Counted from the stretch's first letter, positions 1 through 10,511 are shown. The stretch: DNA of 64,000 nt from Prosapia bicincta (GCA_036971475.1 JBAIZL010000003.1:88186542-88250541); one strand, 5' to 3'. Notes: generated from the letters alone by a model not told the origin. A program made the numbers and translations.

Positions 1-104
1 TTGTATATTGTGCCATAGTTTGTCTATTATTGTGGTGTTGTATCCATTTGTGTATGCTAAACATTTAATAGTTCTTTGTTTATGTTTTATGTGGTCATTA
101 GAAC

Positions 105-638
105 TTCTTTGACAAAATTAACACTATAAAGAAGGAATACAAATATATCACAATACCATACATAAACAAAACATCAAATAAAATAGCCCACAAATTTCAA
201 AAAACAGGATAAAAAGCTAATAAAAAAACTAAATACAAAATACAACACGACACCAACAAAAAAGATAAACTACAAGCACCAGGTGTATACAAATTAAACT
301 GCAACAGGTGCAACAAATTCTATATTGGGCAAACAGGTCGCAGCTTTAAACAAAGAGTCGAGGAGCACAAACAGAACACCAACTTAGCATTTTACAATTA
401 CATAACAGAAACAAGACACAAATACACACACATCTACAATAACCTATAAATCTTACACGTCAACAAAAAAGGACCACATCTCAACAAACTAGAACAATAT
501 GAAATTTACAGACACACAAAAACATAAAGTACAAACATATTAAATGAACAAACCCAATACAAATCACACATACTCTTTGTTACTATAAAAAAACCTGCCT
601 TTAAAACCGTCGCCGCTGACCCAACATCTCCAAGCAGA
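105..638 (+). pseudogene. GIY-YIG endonuclease end of a Penelope-like retroelement (relic)
   Basis: The third forward frame reads as a retroelement C-terminal region with internal stops. The core GVYKLNCNRCNKFYIGQTG (about 285-341) is the GIY-YIG nuclease signature, followed by the usual RSFKQRVEEH helix and, after a stop, a segment ending LNKLEQYEIYRHTK. GIY-YIG domains of this type sit at the C terminus of Penelope-like element (PLE) reverse transcriptases, where they nick target DNA. No RT motifs are visible upstream, so the copy is 5'-truncated. The following 3' untranslated stretch is shared with a second relic at 11540-11940 and contains a hammerhead motif. It lies downstream of the mRpS9 exons, probably in that gene's intron. 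Confidence 0.75.
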
Positions 639-684
639 AGACACTAACGAAGATCGCCACATAGTGATCAAAAACGTTCTGCCC
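639..684 (+). ncRNA. decayed hammerhead ribozyme motif (copy a)
   Basis: The order matches a type I hammerhead: stem I strand AGACA (639-643), core CTAACGA (consensus CTGANGA, with G5 changed to A), stem II GATCG/TGATC (652-656/665-669), AAAA in place of GAAA (670-673), palindromic mini stem III AACGTT (673-678), C17 at 679, then TGCCC as the opposing stem I strand (consensus TGTCT). Two core substitutions should make it inactive. The sister copy at 11859-11904 restores both. Confidence 0.55.
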
Positions 685-1994
685 CAGTAAGTTTTTACAA
701 ATTTACAAAATTTAAAGTTAGGATAGTCATAAACTAGTGTTAAAGTGATTAATTAAGATTCACCGAATGTAATGAACTACAAAATTAGAGAGTTTAACAT
801 ATTTTTTAATTTTTGATAGCTGGAGGGACTAAGGTAGTCCTACACAGATTCTGAAACTAATCTGCTAGGCTAATATTAGAACCCAGATGTCTATTTGGTG
901 AAATGTGTTTTGGCCCAGGAATGGCTGTCATGTAACTGACTGTGCTGTAATATACTTTATTTAGGTTAAATATCAGTTATAGCTTGTCAGTTAGTTCGGT
1001 CATTTTTTAGTCTGGCCTAGGGTGTGGAACAAGAATTTAGGAGTGTACTGTATTTGTGTATTCCATACATGGGGGTCGTCTGCATAATATGTTTTTTCTG
1101 TCTAAACTATTTTTAGTCCCACCTCTATAACTTAATTTACTCCAAATGTATTGATCTTGTTTATTAATTTATATTTTGTAATAATTTAAAATTTTTCAAT
1201 ATTAGAGATGAAATCTCATTAAATGTTTCATTTATTATTTTAATATTTGTAAATTTCTTTTTTTAATTTATATTACACTGATATTAGGCTTTAATTTTCA
1301 TAACATATTGGTTTTATTGCTTCTTCTATTTTTATTGTTGTGTCTCCTTTATCCATTAGGTGGGTTATGATTTTTAAATTGTATTTTTCTTACTGTGAGA
1401 TGTGATTAACTAGAACTTAGATAATTCGAATAAAACGACATTCCTGACGAAGTTTATATTACAATCCGATATAAAAAAGATTTGCTAATTTGAATTTTTA
1501 AATATATATTCTGTTTGAATGATTCAAATTATGTTTAAAGAAAAATAGACGAAATTTTGTTAATCTGGTCTCATAATACACCTACAGTATACTGTAGCAA
1601 GAACACACTCCAGTAAAAGAAAATATTCAATCTTACACAACTTTCTTTTATAACTCACCCAGTATGCACTTGAATGTTACAAAATGTTAAGTAATGTATG
1701 GTATGGGATAGTAAGGTCTATTTCAGGGCAGAAACAGCAACATCTGCCTTTGTCCTTTGTGTAAAAATGTTTGTAATTTCTGTTCCACAATGCCTATCCC
1801 TTTACAACAATGTTATAAATTCATACAGACTTCATTAGTTGGCTATGTGACAACATGAAAAACATCAGATACCATATCCTTTTGTATTTTGTAGATTATT
1901 CCAACAAGTGGCTTGATTTAAACATTCATGTTTTCTTGAGTTTTGTTTTTTTATATATTTTTAAAAAAATTCCTTCTATAGCTCAAACTTTTCT
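685..1994. other. AT-rich stretch, nothing recognised
   Basis: The first part (to about 760) is the shared 3' tail of the GIY-YIG relic. Beyond it I see no exon with good splice sites, no terminal repeats and no convincing ORF. Confidence 0.5.
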
Positions 1995-2230
1995 GATATA
2001 TATCTTGTACAAATTTTCAATCGTTAATAAAATATGTATTTATTCATCCAATCAAGCTCAAATACATTTTTTTCAAACCTATAGCGGATGACAATTGATT
2101 TTAACAGTTTTTTCAAATATTTATTCAATAATTAAATTATAAAAACTTTGGGGTCTAGATCGGATTTGAACTGAGTATCTTCATGTTCCAAGTCTAGCGC
2201 TTTATGTGCACTGAACCAACTTTCCATAGT
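1995..2230 (-). mobile_element. tRNA-derived SINE, copy 1
   Basis: On the minus strand the element starts AACTATGGAAAGTTGG, has an A-box-like region (TTCAGTGCACATAAAGCGCT), an anticodon-arm-like stretch and a B-box-like GTTCAAATCC (complement of 2162-2171). It then has a body of about 150 bp that matches the element at 5312-5535 almost end to end, and a tail AAAATTTGTACAA followed by a short TA-rich run. The pol III boxes plus a shared unrelated body and tail define a tRNA-derived SINE rather than a tRNA gene. Confidence 0.7.
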
Positions 2231-2899
2231 TAGAAATTAACTTCTATATGAAGATCTATATGAAAAACCTCCATTGTGTAACCTTAAATTCTTCCAATAG
2301 TTACCACACAATATTATAAACAATGCTATAGGATTAAAAAGAATAAAACAAACAAACAAACTGGATTAAAATTATTGAACCTTGTTTCAAAAACGGACAA
2401 TGTGAAAAGAAACTGCAATACAATGCAAGCGGGGGAAAAAAAAGAAAGAATATAAATAGTAACAAATAAAAATAATAGTCCAACATCATACATAGACAGA
2501 AAAATAGAAAATTGCAAGAAAATTCGCTTTCTATTTTGCCACTCATTATTGTTATTCTGACATATGTATATACATATTTATATCGATTGTAATTATAAAA
2601 TAATAGAAAATAAAATAAATTTTTATAATACTTGTTAATTTACAAGTTTTAGTTAGAACATTTTATTGATTGTTGATAATAAAGCATGGGCCATATAACA
2701 GTTTAACACTGAATTTAAACAATAAAGTAATTCATGAAATGAAACTGTAAGAGAAAAGCAAATATAAAATTGAAAGAGAAAATAGGATTTTACCAAACCT
2801 TTTAAAAAGATAAAACTACAATGTTTTTTTCAGAAATACTACAATAGTTAAAACCGGTTTAGAGCAGTTAATCCTCTTGAACTGAATGATTGTGTTTAA

Positions 2900-3789
2900 C
2901 ACATTGACTGCCATGGCGGTCACTGTACTTCTGCATAGGGTCAAGTGGTCACCTGCGACCAACAATATGCACCTAATTTTAGATCACCACACAAGGCAGC
3001 CCGGCACATTTACGATGTATTAAACCATATTAGGTGTCAAACACGGCATCTGTATGTGTTCCTGCAACTTGGCGTTCAGAAAATTATTTATTATTTTTTT
3101 TACAAGACTATAATTATTGGAAACTAGAAGCTCAGAATCACTAGGGAATATTAGAAGGAAATAGTTTTTAAAAAACTGAACAATTCAAAAATTATAATCT
3201 AAAGACTTTAATTTTTAAACGTCTTCCTACAATTCATAAGATCATATAAAATTCGTAAAAGCAGCTCAATTTAAAATATGCTCTTTTATTGAAACAATGG
3301 AAACATAAATGTAAGAATAATGTCCAGATTATATTTACATTATAATTATTCGAGAAAAAATATTTTCAAACAAAAATAGTTATATTGAAAATTAAAATTG
3401 TGTATCTATAAAATGTGTGAGAAAAATCTAGTAGCTGTATTTATTGTTAAAAATATCTATAATATTGTGAAAATACGTTATAGATATATTTATATTGAAA
3501 AAATACAATAAAAATGTCAACATTTTACATTCAATCGGAAGATCGCTCTTAGCGGTCTTGATGCGTAGTAAGCTTGACAACGTAACCGACACAGCGGCTC
3601 ATGGTAAAAGCATTTACATCACTCCACGACGGTCATTGGTGTACGACGACATTATAAAATAAACTAGTTTAAATGAATAAACACACTAGAAGACAAAATA
3701 TTATTATGTTTTGTCATTATTTAAAACAAAAATACAAACAAAATAAAATTGTTTGAAAATTATTGGAAAACTGGTTAGCAGTCAATGTG
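2900..3789. mobile_element. piggyBac-type non-autonomous element (MITE)
   Basis: The element is bounded by TTAA on both sides (2896-2899 and 3790-3793) and by inverted ends CACATTGACTGCC on the left and, on the complement of the right end, CACATTGACTGCTAACC. TTAA target duplication is diagnostic of piggyBac. The 890 bp interior has no transposase-like reading frame. Subterminal regions are relatively GC-rich with repeated GCGGTC-type words on both sides. Confidence 0.7.
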
Positions 3790-3799
3790 TTAAACAAAT

Positions 3800-4150
3800 T
3801 CTTTAAAACCCCACTCAGGCTAACAAAAACTATACACCTACAACATCATGATCTATCACCTATTAAAAAAATCGTTGGAAGAACAAGAATACCATAAGAC
3901 ATATAACATAAGCCAATGTATACACACATCAGTTACCGCTAAACTATATTACTGCCTGAAAAATAAACTCAATAACTCAACCCACTTGAAAAAAAAACAA
4001 AATACAAAAAGATTAGCAAAAACTTATAAACTAACACATTTGGCAAATATAATTACAAAATAGCTTACTCCGCACATAACACCTTCAACAAACAATTTAA
4101 TCCCAACTCCACAAACAAAGACATTTATAGCTACGCTGGGATATTCATAT
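3800..4150 (+). pseudogene. possible Penelope-like element fragment
   Basis: A forward frame broken by stops reads KYNYKIAYSAHNTFNKQF and then KDIYSYAGIF near 4050-4145. This resembles the segment just before the GIY-YIG domain of PLE proteins (KIAYxxxNT ... GIY). The match stops at the GIY, and the nuclease core itself is missing. It directly abuts the piggyBac-type MITE. Identification is by pattern only. Confidence 0.4.
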
Positions 4151-4337
4151 TATTACTTAAATTGATATTATAAACTTAAATAAACCATTTTTAATTCACA
4201 AATTTGTTAATTTACATGAATTCTTGCCTGAATTAGCTTGAATTATCAGAAGTTAATTGTATTTATAATCTTTCAATTGTTCTGCTATAGCTTTATACAT
4301 AAACTCATGCTTATCATGTGCATTAAAATATACTTAC

Positions 4338-4423
4338 AAAGCCAGTTTAGGATCAGGAGTCAAATGCTTCCTGATCATGACATCTTCAAAAGCATTTAAT
4401 TCTCTAATGTGTCTCACCAAATC
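4338..4423 (-). CDS. mRpS9: mitochondrial ribosomal protein S9, exon D (internal)
   Basis: Read on the minus strand this 86-nt exon encodes DLVRHIRELNAFEDVMIRK and continues HLTPDPKLA. It starts after a TTGTAG acceptor and ends at a GTAAGT donor. It joins in phase to the exon at 9537-9710, giving LHDLVRH across the junction, and ends with two bases of a split codon. uS9m proteins have an acidic helical region of this kind after the conserved FLFYTGK block. The following exons with the S9 fold itself are not in the window, so the gene must continue beyond position 1. Confidence 0.75.
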
Positions 4424-4602
4424 CTACAACAAACAACATAAGTCTTATCATTGCATATAATTATAGTAACAAGATATAATGAAAAACACTACAACTTATT
4501 TTATTAGAAAAATATAGTTTTTTTAAAAGTCAATTCCTACTGAGATTAACAAAGTAAAATTTTACTTTAGTTATTTTTTATTTTATAATTACAATTAATA
4601 TA

Positions 4603-4603
4603 A

Positions 4604-4680
<77 letters not shown>
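4603..4680. repeat. (TA)n(GA)n microsatellite
   Basis: About 22 TA units run directly into about 16 GA units. Confidence 0.95.
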
Positions 4681-4682
<2 letters not shown>

Positions 4683-4860
4683 TGGGCTCTTCTACTGTTG
4701 TTGGGTTCACCTCGTCAATGCTGGATGAGATTCTAGCGAAACGTTGGAACTGTGAATTTATGGACTGCAGAATGAACGGATGTACTCCAGATAGTAACTA
4801 TTCATCATATTTTTCCATCTGTGAAGGAATACGTATCAGCATATATATATATATATATAT

Positions 4861-4969
4861 ATGAAGTTAATATATTACTATTGTAAGTAATTTTATCCAC
4901 CATTAAGTGCAATAATTTTGCACTTAATGGTGGATAAAATTACTTACAATAGTAATATATTAACTTCAT
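4861..4969. repeat. perfect 52-bp-arm palindrome
   Basis: The 52 bases 4861-4912 are exactly the reverse complement of 4918-4969, with a 5-base loop. It lies between two TA/GA microsatellites (4603-4680 and 5008-5090). No mismatch is seen, so it is either very recent or a foldback artefact of assembly. Confidence 0.95.
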
Positions 4970-5003
4970 AAAGTCAGTGCAACGGAAAAACAATGGATAA
5001 CGT

Positions 5004-5007
<4 letters not shown>

Positions 5008-5076
<69 letters not shown>

Positions 5077-5090
5077 AAGGAAGAGAGAGA
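5008..5090. repeat. (TA)n(GA)n microsatellite
   Basis: TA units followed by AG units and a short G run. This is the same order as the array at 4603-4680, and it flanks the palindrome on its other side. Confidence 0.95.
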
Positions 5091-5311
5091 GAATTTCCTT
5101 GAAATTTTCCATTTCCCTACAGTATATAGTGTTGGACTATTATTTTTATTTGTTACTATTTACTCGCTTTCTTTTTTTTCTAATTTATGAAGCTAATGGA
5201 AGTCTATAATTTCTCACTCTACCCATCTTTTGCAATGCTTCTTTATTACAAGGGACCTTTCACTTATAATTTCATATACATCTTTAAGTTAAAGACTTAA
5301 CTTTCTTTCTA

Positions 5312-5531
5312 GCTATGGGAAAGTTATCTCAGTGGCAAAGTGCTGGACTTAAAACATGAAGTTATCCGGTATGAATCCGACCGAGATATCAGCTTTTTTA
5401 AATTTAATTAATGAATAAATAATTGAAAAGACTATATTAACATCAATTGTCATCCACTACATGTTGAAAAACATATGTTTGAATTTGATTGGATGAATAA
5501 AAACGTATTTTATTTGCCATTGAAAATTTGT

Positions 5532-5535
<4 letters not shown>
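5312..5535 (+). mobile_element. tRNA-derived SINE, copy 2
   Basis: It opens with GCTATGGGAAAGTTATCTCA, then has an A-box-like TCTCAGTGGCAAAGTGCTGG and a B-box-like GGTATGAATCC (5368-5378; consensus GGTTCGANTCC). A body and a tail AAAATTTGTACAA shared with the minus-strand copy at 1995-2230 follow. A (TA)n tract begins immediately after the tail, so the microsatellite may have grown from the SINE tail. Confidence 0.72.

Positions 5536-5616
<81 letters not shown>
5535..5616. repeat. (TA)n microsatellite
   Basis: About 40 TA units with one TC interruption, sitting exactly between the SINE tail and the truncated Penelope-like element. Confidence 0.95.
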
Positions 5617-5619
<3 letters not shown>

Positions 5620-5672
5620 TAGGTTAGTTTTCGTTTGAGGGAAGGAACTACCTTCAAATAAAGGGAACAGCA

Positions 5673-6875
5673 ATGGGCACCAGAATGGCACCATCGTACG
5701 CAAATCTGTACATGGGATTGTTGGAAGAAAGTTTTCTAAAGACACAAACACACCAGCCATTATGTTGGTATAGATATATAGATGACATCTTCCTAATTTG
5801 GACACAGGGTGCTTCAACACTTGAGGCATTTTTAGACAGCCTGACACAATTCTCCACACTTCAATTTACCTGGGAGAAATCTACATCAGCCATCACCTTT
5901 TTGGATGTAGAGGTAACACTCCAGAATGGAAATATCAACACAGGAATTCACATCAAACCGACAAACCACCTACAATATCTCCATTTCGACAGCAACCACC
6001 CAATAAACATAAAACGATCCATTCCATACAGTCAAGCAATCAGGGGTAAGAGAATCTGTTCGAATGATAGGGAATTGGAAGATTTTAATAGAAAGATATC
6101 AACAGCCTTCCAGAGAAGAGGATACCCAAAAAAACTCATTGAAAACCAAATTCATTCAGCACAATCCTCGGTTCACCCCAAACCACAAACAGAACAAAAT
6201 AAACTGTCTTTAATAACAGACTACCATCCTGGTCTACATAAACTCAACAAGATATTGAGAGATGGCTTCAAAATTCTTCAAGCTTCCGTCCACACCAAAA
6301 ATCTTTTCACCGATCCACCGCAAATTTGGTACAAGCAACCTCCCAACTTGAAAAACATCCTAGTACATCCTAAACTACCAGACCCTGATACAGAGAAACC
6401 ACACAAACTTCTTCATGGCTCCTTCCCATGCAATAGACCTAGATGCAAGACGTGTCCAATACACCCCTCAGCAAATAGTTTCAACAGCCAAACAACAAAA
6501 ATGGTCTTCAAAATACAGGGTCATCATAATTGTACATCGAAAAATGTCATATACCAGCTACAATGTAAACTTTGCTCAGCACAGTACATAGGCCTGACCA
6601 CGGATGGTCTGAATATCAGAATGAATGGCCACAGACATGATGTTAAAATTATGAATATGGATAGACCAACAGCTCAACATGCTGCGAGTCACAACATCAC
6701 AACTTTTGATGACTGCTACACCACAAAAATAATTAAATCACTCCCCCCTGATTGCAATCCCTCAGAACTGAGAAGGTGGGAACTATCATACCAGTGGTAT
6801 ACCAAGTCCAGAGAATCCCCTAACCTCAACATCATAAATCCATTCATTTTTTTTTTTTTTTTTTCCCCCCCCTAA
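5673..6875 (+). CDS. Penelope-like reverse transcriptase / GIY-YIG endonuclease, N-terminally truncated
   Basis: The 400-codon open frame begins inside the RT domain: KGTAMGTRMAPSYANLYM (upstream in-frame bases from 5629 add the first residues), then the catalytic YIDD box at 5775-5786. RT fingers and the first catalytic aspartate are lost. A thumb-like region, a cysteine group (PCNRPRCKTCP, about 6427-6460), and then a GIY-YIG nuclease follow: NVIYQLQCKLCSAQYIGLT with R and H in NIRMNGHRHD (about 6543-6640). The ATG at 5673 is simply the first in-frame Met, not a native start. The frame ends in a run of T then C coding for F and P. Known role: copying the RNA and nicking the target. This copy cannot be autonomous. 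Confidence 0.85.
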   Translation: MGTRMAPSYANLYMGLLEESFLKTQTHQPLCWYRYIDDIFLIWTQGASTLEAFLDSLTQFSTLQFTWEKSTSAITFLDVEVTLQNGNINTGIHIKPTNHLQYLHFDSNHPINIKRSIPYSQAIRGKRICSNDRELEDFNRKISTAFQRRGYPKKLIENQIHSAQSSVHPKPQTEQNKLSLITDYHPGLHKLNKILRDGFKILQASVHTKNLFTDPPQIWYKQPPNLKNILVHPKLPDPDTEKPHKLLHGSFPCNRPRCKTCPIHPSANSFNSQTTKMVFKIQGHHNCTSKNVIYQLQCKLCSAQYIGLTTDGLNIRMNGHRHDVKIMNMDRPTAQHAASHNITTFDDCYTTKIIKSLPPDCNPSELRRWELSYQWYTKSRESPNLNIINPFIFFFFFSPP

Positions 6876-7063
6876 TAGCCTTATCTCTTTTCCCCTGACA
6901 GACTTATATAAACTATAATCACACATATGCTCATGGAAACAATAGATATATATATCTTTAATCTGTGCATCTGTGTCATCTGATTTCTACTCTACACAAT
7001 CTGTGATTACAACTTATATTTATTTTATTTCATTCTCTCATATTTCTTTTTGTGTTTTCTCTT

Positions 7064-7103
7064 CGATTGACAAAGACCACTATGTGGTTGAAATATATCA
7101 TTG
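7064..7103 (+). ncRNA. degenerate hammerhead motif in the Penelope 3' end
   Basis: Stem II is intact (GACCAC/GTGGTT, 7075-7080/7084-7089, loop TAT), followed by GAAA (7090-7093), a palindromic ATATAT stem III and a C before ATTG. ATTG can pair with CGAT at 7064-7067. The left core reads TGACAAA instead of CTGANGAA, so the first core base and G8 are lost. I read it as a decayed ribozyme on architecture alone. Confidence 0.4.
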
Positions 7104-7184
7104 TTTAAGTGCTTTTATGTGTTTCTATTTCAAGACTACAGTGTGGACTCTTACCAAGGTAAGTCTGTCAGTCTCCTAGTCTAA

Positions 7185-7186
<2 letters not shown>

Positions 7187-7241
<55 letters not shown>
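7187..7241. repeat. (TA)n microsatellite
   Basis: About 26 TA units immediately after the Penelope-like 3' end. Confidence 0.95.
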
Positions 7242-7243
<2 letters not shown>

Positions 7244-7740
7244 AGATTCTGAGATAATAGAAGGAACTGAAAAAGGGAGAGACACATAGTAAAATGAGGG
7301 AATATAAGGCCACTTTTCACATAGCTTTGCTTCTGCTGTGCTATATAAGATAGGTAATGAAAAAATCCAATAAACTTTTCATTAAAGATTGATAATATTT
7401 CTCCACAGATAACTTGACCTGACAAAGAAAGAGGTAAATTTCAAAGGTGAATGAATTTGCCTCACTACTTGTTGCAGCAAGAAGTATCCCACTGCTAAGC
7501 TTCTTGTTAGAAAGGACAATACCTCCAACAGAGGGAATAATTGCTTTTTTAATTAGAAAGACAAGAATTTTTACATATCTTTCCCTTTTACAGCACTTGT
7601 AAATACTACTTAAAACCCCTCTTAGTAGGTGCAGCTAGTCCACACCCCCTTGCAGATAATATTGAACAAGAACATCACATGTCTCCCAAAACGATTTTCA
7701 GCTCTGTAACTTTGTATTATACAAAAAAGAGTTTTATATC

Positions 7741-7913
7741 ATAAGTAATCATTTGAGTAACTAAACAGAAACTATTACCTTGCTCCCCTGATGCGTTTCG
7801 AAACAGTCACTTCATTGGAGTAATGGGTTAACTTCATCAATGAAACAACTGTTTCAAAACGCGGCAGCAAGTAAGTTAATAGTTTTCACTTAGTTACTCA
7901 AATAATTACTTAT
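7741..7913. repeat. foldback (imperfect palindrome)
   Basis: The left arm from ATAAGTAATCATTTGAGTAA pairs with the right arm ending in AATAATTACTTAT, with about 80% identity along arms of roughly 80 bp. Each arm contains a TTTCGAAACG / TTTCAAAACG word. The unit is related to a single-copy stretch at about 18690-18770, so it is a dispersed element joined head to head. Confidence 0.75.
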
Positions 7914-8003
7914 GATTTAATCAATAAATTCAAGATGATTACAATTAGCAACTTTAAAAAGAATTTTATATACAACCAAACATATAATACAGTTTCAGAA
8001 TTA

Positions 8004-9004
8004 CAGTAGAACCCCAGAAATCCGAACATGATATGATGAAAACCAAATTTTAAAAAAGTATCTAAAATTTAATGAAGTATGTACTGAAAGTTTGCTACCT
8101 ACGTAAAACAGGGCTGAGATGTGTAATATATTGGAATTAACACTGTAAAAACATGACACAATACAAAGGCCTATACTGGACTAGTGTATCATTCCATTTA
8201 ACATAGAATTTATTGACAGTAAAATAAAAATAAGAAAGACAAACACTAAACTATAGTTTCACTTTAAAAAAAGAAGACACAGACACTTAACTATATGTTT
8301 CACCTAAAACCAGTAATCTTCATGTGGCGACGAGACGTAAACCTTCCCGAGGATGCGATGTTGCACCACTGTCGCATTAGCATAACATCATTGGGTGTTG
8401 CAGCTGCATGTTGTTCTACGTAACGCAACTCAATGTTAAGAGCGGCAGCATGAGTAACAGCATTTGTAGAGGCATCTTTTTCCTTGCTATCGCTATCTGA
8501 TACACTGTCGTGTTGATCCTGGACCATAGACACCATGACATGCTCAGTATAATCTTCATTGTTATCTAGTGCTGTCCACCCTTCCAGGCAACTTTCTTCG
8601 GCCTCTCCACATCCTGGTACTCTTTGAATGACCTGAAGGAGCTCAGTTTCATCATCCGATGTTCTAAGTGGTGATTCCACAAATTCGAGGCTAGGCCAGA
8701 GCTTCTTCCAAGATTTCTGCAGTAAAGTGTGACTGATATTATTCCAGGATTCAGATACCCAGTAAATTACATCATTTATTGTAATTGTCTTAAGTTTTTT
8801 TGGAATAGAAAGAGAAAAATCTTCCCTCAATTAATGTTTGCAGAAGCTTTTTTTTGTAGCTCAGTTTCATGTTCTGCAGCACACCTTGATCCATACGCTG
8901 AAGCAACGATGTTACATTCACACAGCAAATCCGAATTCCGAACTTTTTCGGCAAATCCGAACAGGCTATAGACCCAATTAGTTTGGATTTGAGGGGTTCC
9001 ACTG
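8004..9004 (-). mobile_element. internally deleted Tigger/pogo element
   Basis: The ends are inverted: CAGTAGAACCCC at 8004 and, on the complement of the right end, CAGTGGAACCCCTCAAATCC. Both sides are flanked by TA (8002-8003, 9005-9006), the Tc1/pogo target. The interior keeps only the C-terminal third of a Tigger transposase. Terminal and coding sequence closely match the larger element at 50210-63468, so both belong to one family. Confidence 0.85.
8300..8915 (-). pseudogene. Tigger transposase, C-terminal remnant
   Basis: Minus-strand reading gives VTSLLQRMDQGVLQNMKLSY around 8915-8840, the block with the third catalytic Asp of Tigger-type DDE transposases (consensus PPNVTSLxQPMDQGV). 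After a frameshift near 8825 an open frame runs SLSIPKKLKTITINDVIYW, then NNISHTLLQKSWKKLWPSL and an acidic tail. The DNA-binding domains and first two catalytic Asp residues are absent, removed by an internal deletion next to the terminal region. Not functional. Confidence 0.8.
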
Positions 9005-9536
9005 TATAAGTCAATTGTTAATATTTTCAAAATTTGATGGGGATTATCTATAAAAATTTCTCTCCTTTGGTCAATATACAAATATAACTTATATATAATC
9101 ATTTAAAGTCTTTCCATTAACAACTTAGTGGAGAGCTTAGTTAATTTTTCCTAAGCAACTTTATTTTTTGTCTCACCACTTTGAGACGATGACAATAATT
9201 TTTTTTTTTACTATAACCTAAAAATTACTTTTGAAAAGTAAATATTCATTTTTCCTTTGCAGGTATCTAAAATGTTATTAAAAATAGTTGAGACAAGAAA
9301 AAATGTACAACTGAAAAGCTTTTCTCTGTATGCAAATAAATTAAGAGTTAAGCACTGTTATAGGCATCAGTATGTTTATTAATTCTTTTTCTATGAATTG
9401 TAGAAAAATATATGGAATATCAACAGAGACAAATTTACTAAGAACTTTCTTAGTATTTAAGGAAAAATAGGTGGTTTTTAATATTTTTAACAGCTTATAC
9501 AAATATAAAAATAACGCTTTAAATAAATATACTTAC

Positions 9537-9710
9537 ATGTAATGTATTATAATATCTTGATTTTCCAGTATAAAACAAAAAATTATAAGGCCGGCCCGTT
9601 TTGTCAAATTCTGCTTCCTTTTTAGGTGGGAATACTTCTTCTGGTGGTTTCAGAAATGGTCGGGCTTTCTTGTCATACAACCCTGAAGGTAGCAAATACC
9701 TAATAGCTTC
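9537..9710 (-). CDS. mRpS9: mitochondrial ribosomal protein S9, exon C (internal)
   Basis: This 174-nt exon (58 codons, phase 0 at both ends) encodes [36 protein letters not shown] and then [11 protein letters not shown]. The combination of LPSGLY, [13 protein letters not shown] and GRPxxFLFYTGK is characteristic of animal uS9m, a protein of the mitoribosome small subunit. The acceptor is GGTTTTAG and the donor GTAAGT. It joins in phase to 10512-10615 upstream (DID|EAIRY) and 4338-4423 downstream. The intron between this exon and 4338-4423 holds the SINE, the Penelope copy and the Tigger. Confidence 0.85.
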
Positions 9711-9859
9711 CTAAAACCAAATTTCATTCAATGAAATTCTTAGGTTTTTAACATTTTATAAAATACTGTATAGTTTATTATACTTACAAAAAAATATTTG
9801 AAAAATGGATGAGAAAAATGGTACAAATCAGGTTAACTAATAAAATCTTTTCTTAAACG

Positions 9860-10022
9860 AGATATCTATGCTTTTGTGACTCACTTCAGTTTCTCACTCT
9901 AATTAAGAAAGGACAGAATGTGACTGAAGTATATCAAAACTTTAGTGTTTTGGTGTTTATGTGTGTCTATTTTATGATTATAAACTGGACTATTACCAAG
10001 AGAAGTCCTTCAGTGTCCTATA
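9860..10022 (+). mobile_element. Penelope-like 3' end relic
   Basis: It aligns with the 3' end of the element at 5629-7180: both contain a TTTGTG...TTCTC pyrimidine stretch, a GTGxxTGAAxTATATC word, TTATGTGTxTCTATTT and a final AGTCCTTCAGTGTCCTA-like end. The hammerhead core is no longer recognisable here. No coding sequence remains. Confidence 0.55.
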
Positions 10023-10267
10023 TAGTACAATAAATTTATACTCACACACAACTATGAATATTAACCTATCCATTATTTGTTTTCTATTTACCATCGAGAA
10101 TACTTTCATTGGGACATCTACATGATGGAAAAAAACAACCACTTTTAGTCATTTTTCTCCAATTGAAATACTGAAAAAACCCAGACATTTAAGTATTCGT
10201 AATAACAACATTTAGGACCAAAATCAATCATCGACTCTTATATTAAGAAACACAGACTCATACGCAT

Positions 10268-10270
<3 letters not shown>

Positions 10271-10312
<42 letters not shown>

Positions 10313-10350
10313 TGTATGCACACATGCGTGCACACACACACGCACACACA
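10271..10350. repeat. (CA)n microsatellite
   Basis: An 18-unit CA run followed by an imperfect CA/CGCA stretch. Confidence 0.95.
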
Positions 10351-10511
10351 AACACAAACACATTTTATGTTTACTAAAACATTTAAAACGACTTTCTACA
10401 AATTTTTATTAGTTATAGTTGCGGAATAAATTATATATTTGTTATTAAATAATTGTAAGTGAATGTTTTTTCAGATATTCTTTTCAAGATGAGGATGTAA
10501 TTGATACTTAC

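Larger units (their letters stand above)
5629..7180 (+). mobile_element. 5'-truncated Penelope-like element
   Basis: The element consists of the RT C-terminal half plus GIY-YIG ORF (to 6875) and about 300 bp of 3' untranslated sequence ending near TCTCCTAG (7180). The 3' end has a degenerate hammerhead motif and is recognisably related to the relic at 9860-10022. Microsatellites lie on both sides (5535-5616 and 7187-7241), and the 5' truncation coincides with the left one. Truncated copies are usual for PLEs. Confidence 0.8.

Noticed and set aside
2162..2230. tRNA gene on the minus strand
   Set aside because: A- and B-box-like words are present, but the acceptor stem does not close and the same sequence with the same unrelated body recurs at 5312-5535. 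It is a SINE head.
4604..4864. Open frame through the TA/GA tract
   Set aside because: Composed of YIYI and RERE from microsatellite DNA.
5587..5859. Minus-strand frames over the Penelope RT
   Set aside because: They are antisense to well-conserved RT motifs and end in the TA microsatellite.
7741..7913. Hammerhead in the foldback arms (TTTCGAAACG)
   Set aside because: GAAA is present, but no CTGANGA lies at the proper distance with a paired stem II. Left as a foldback only.
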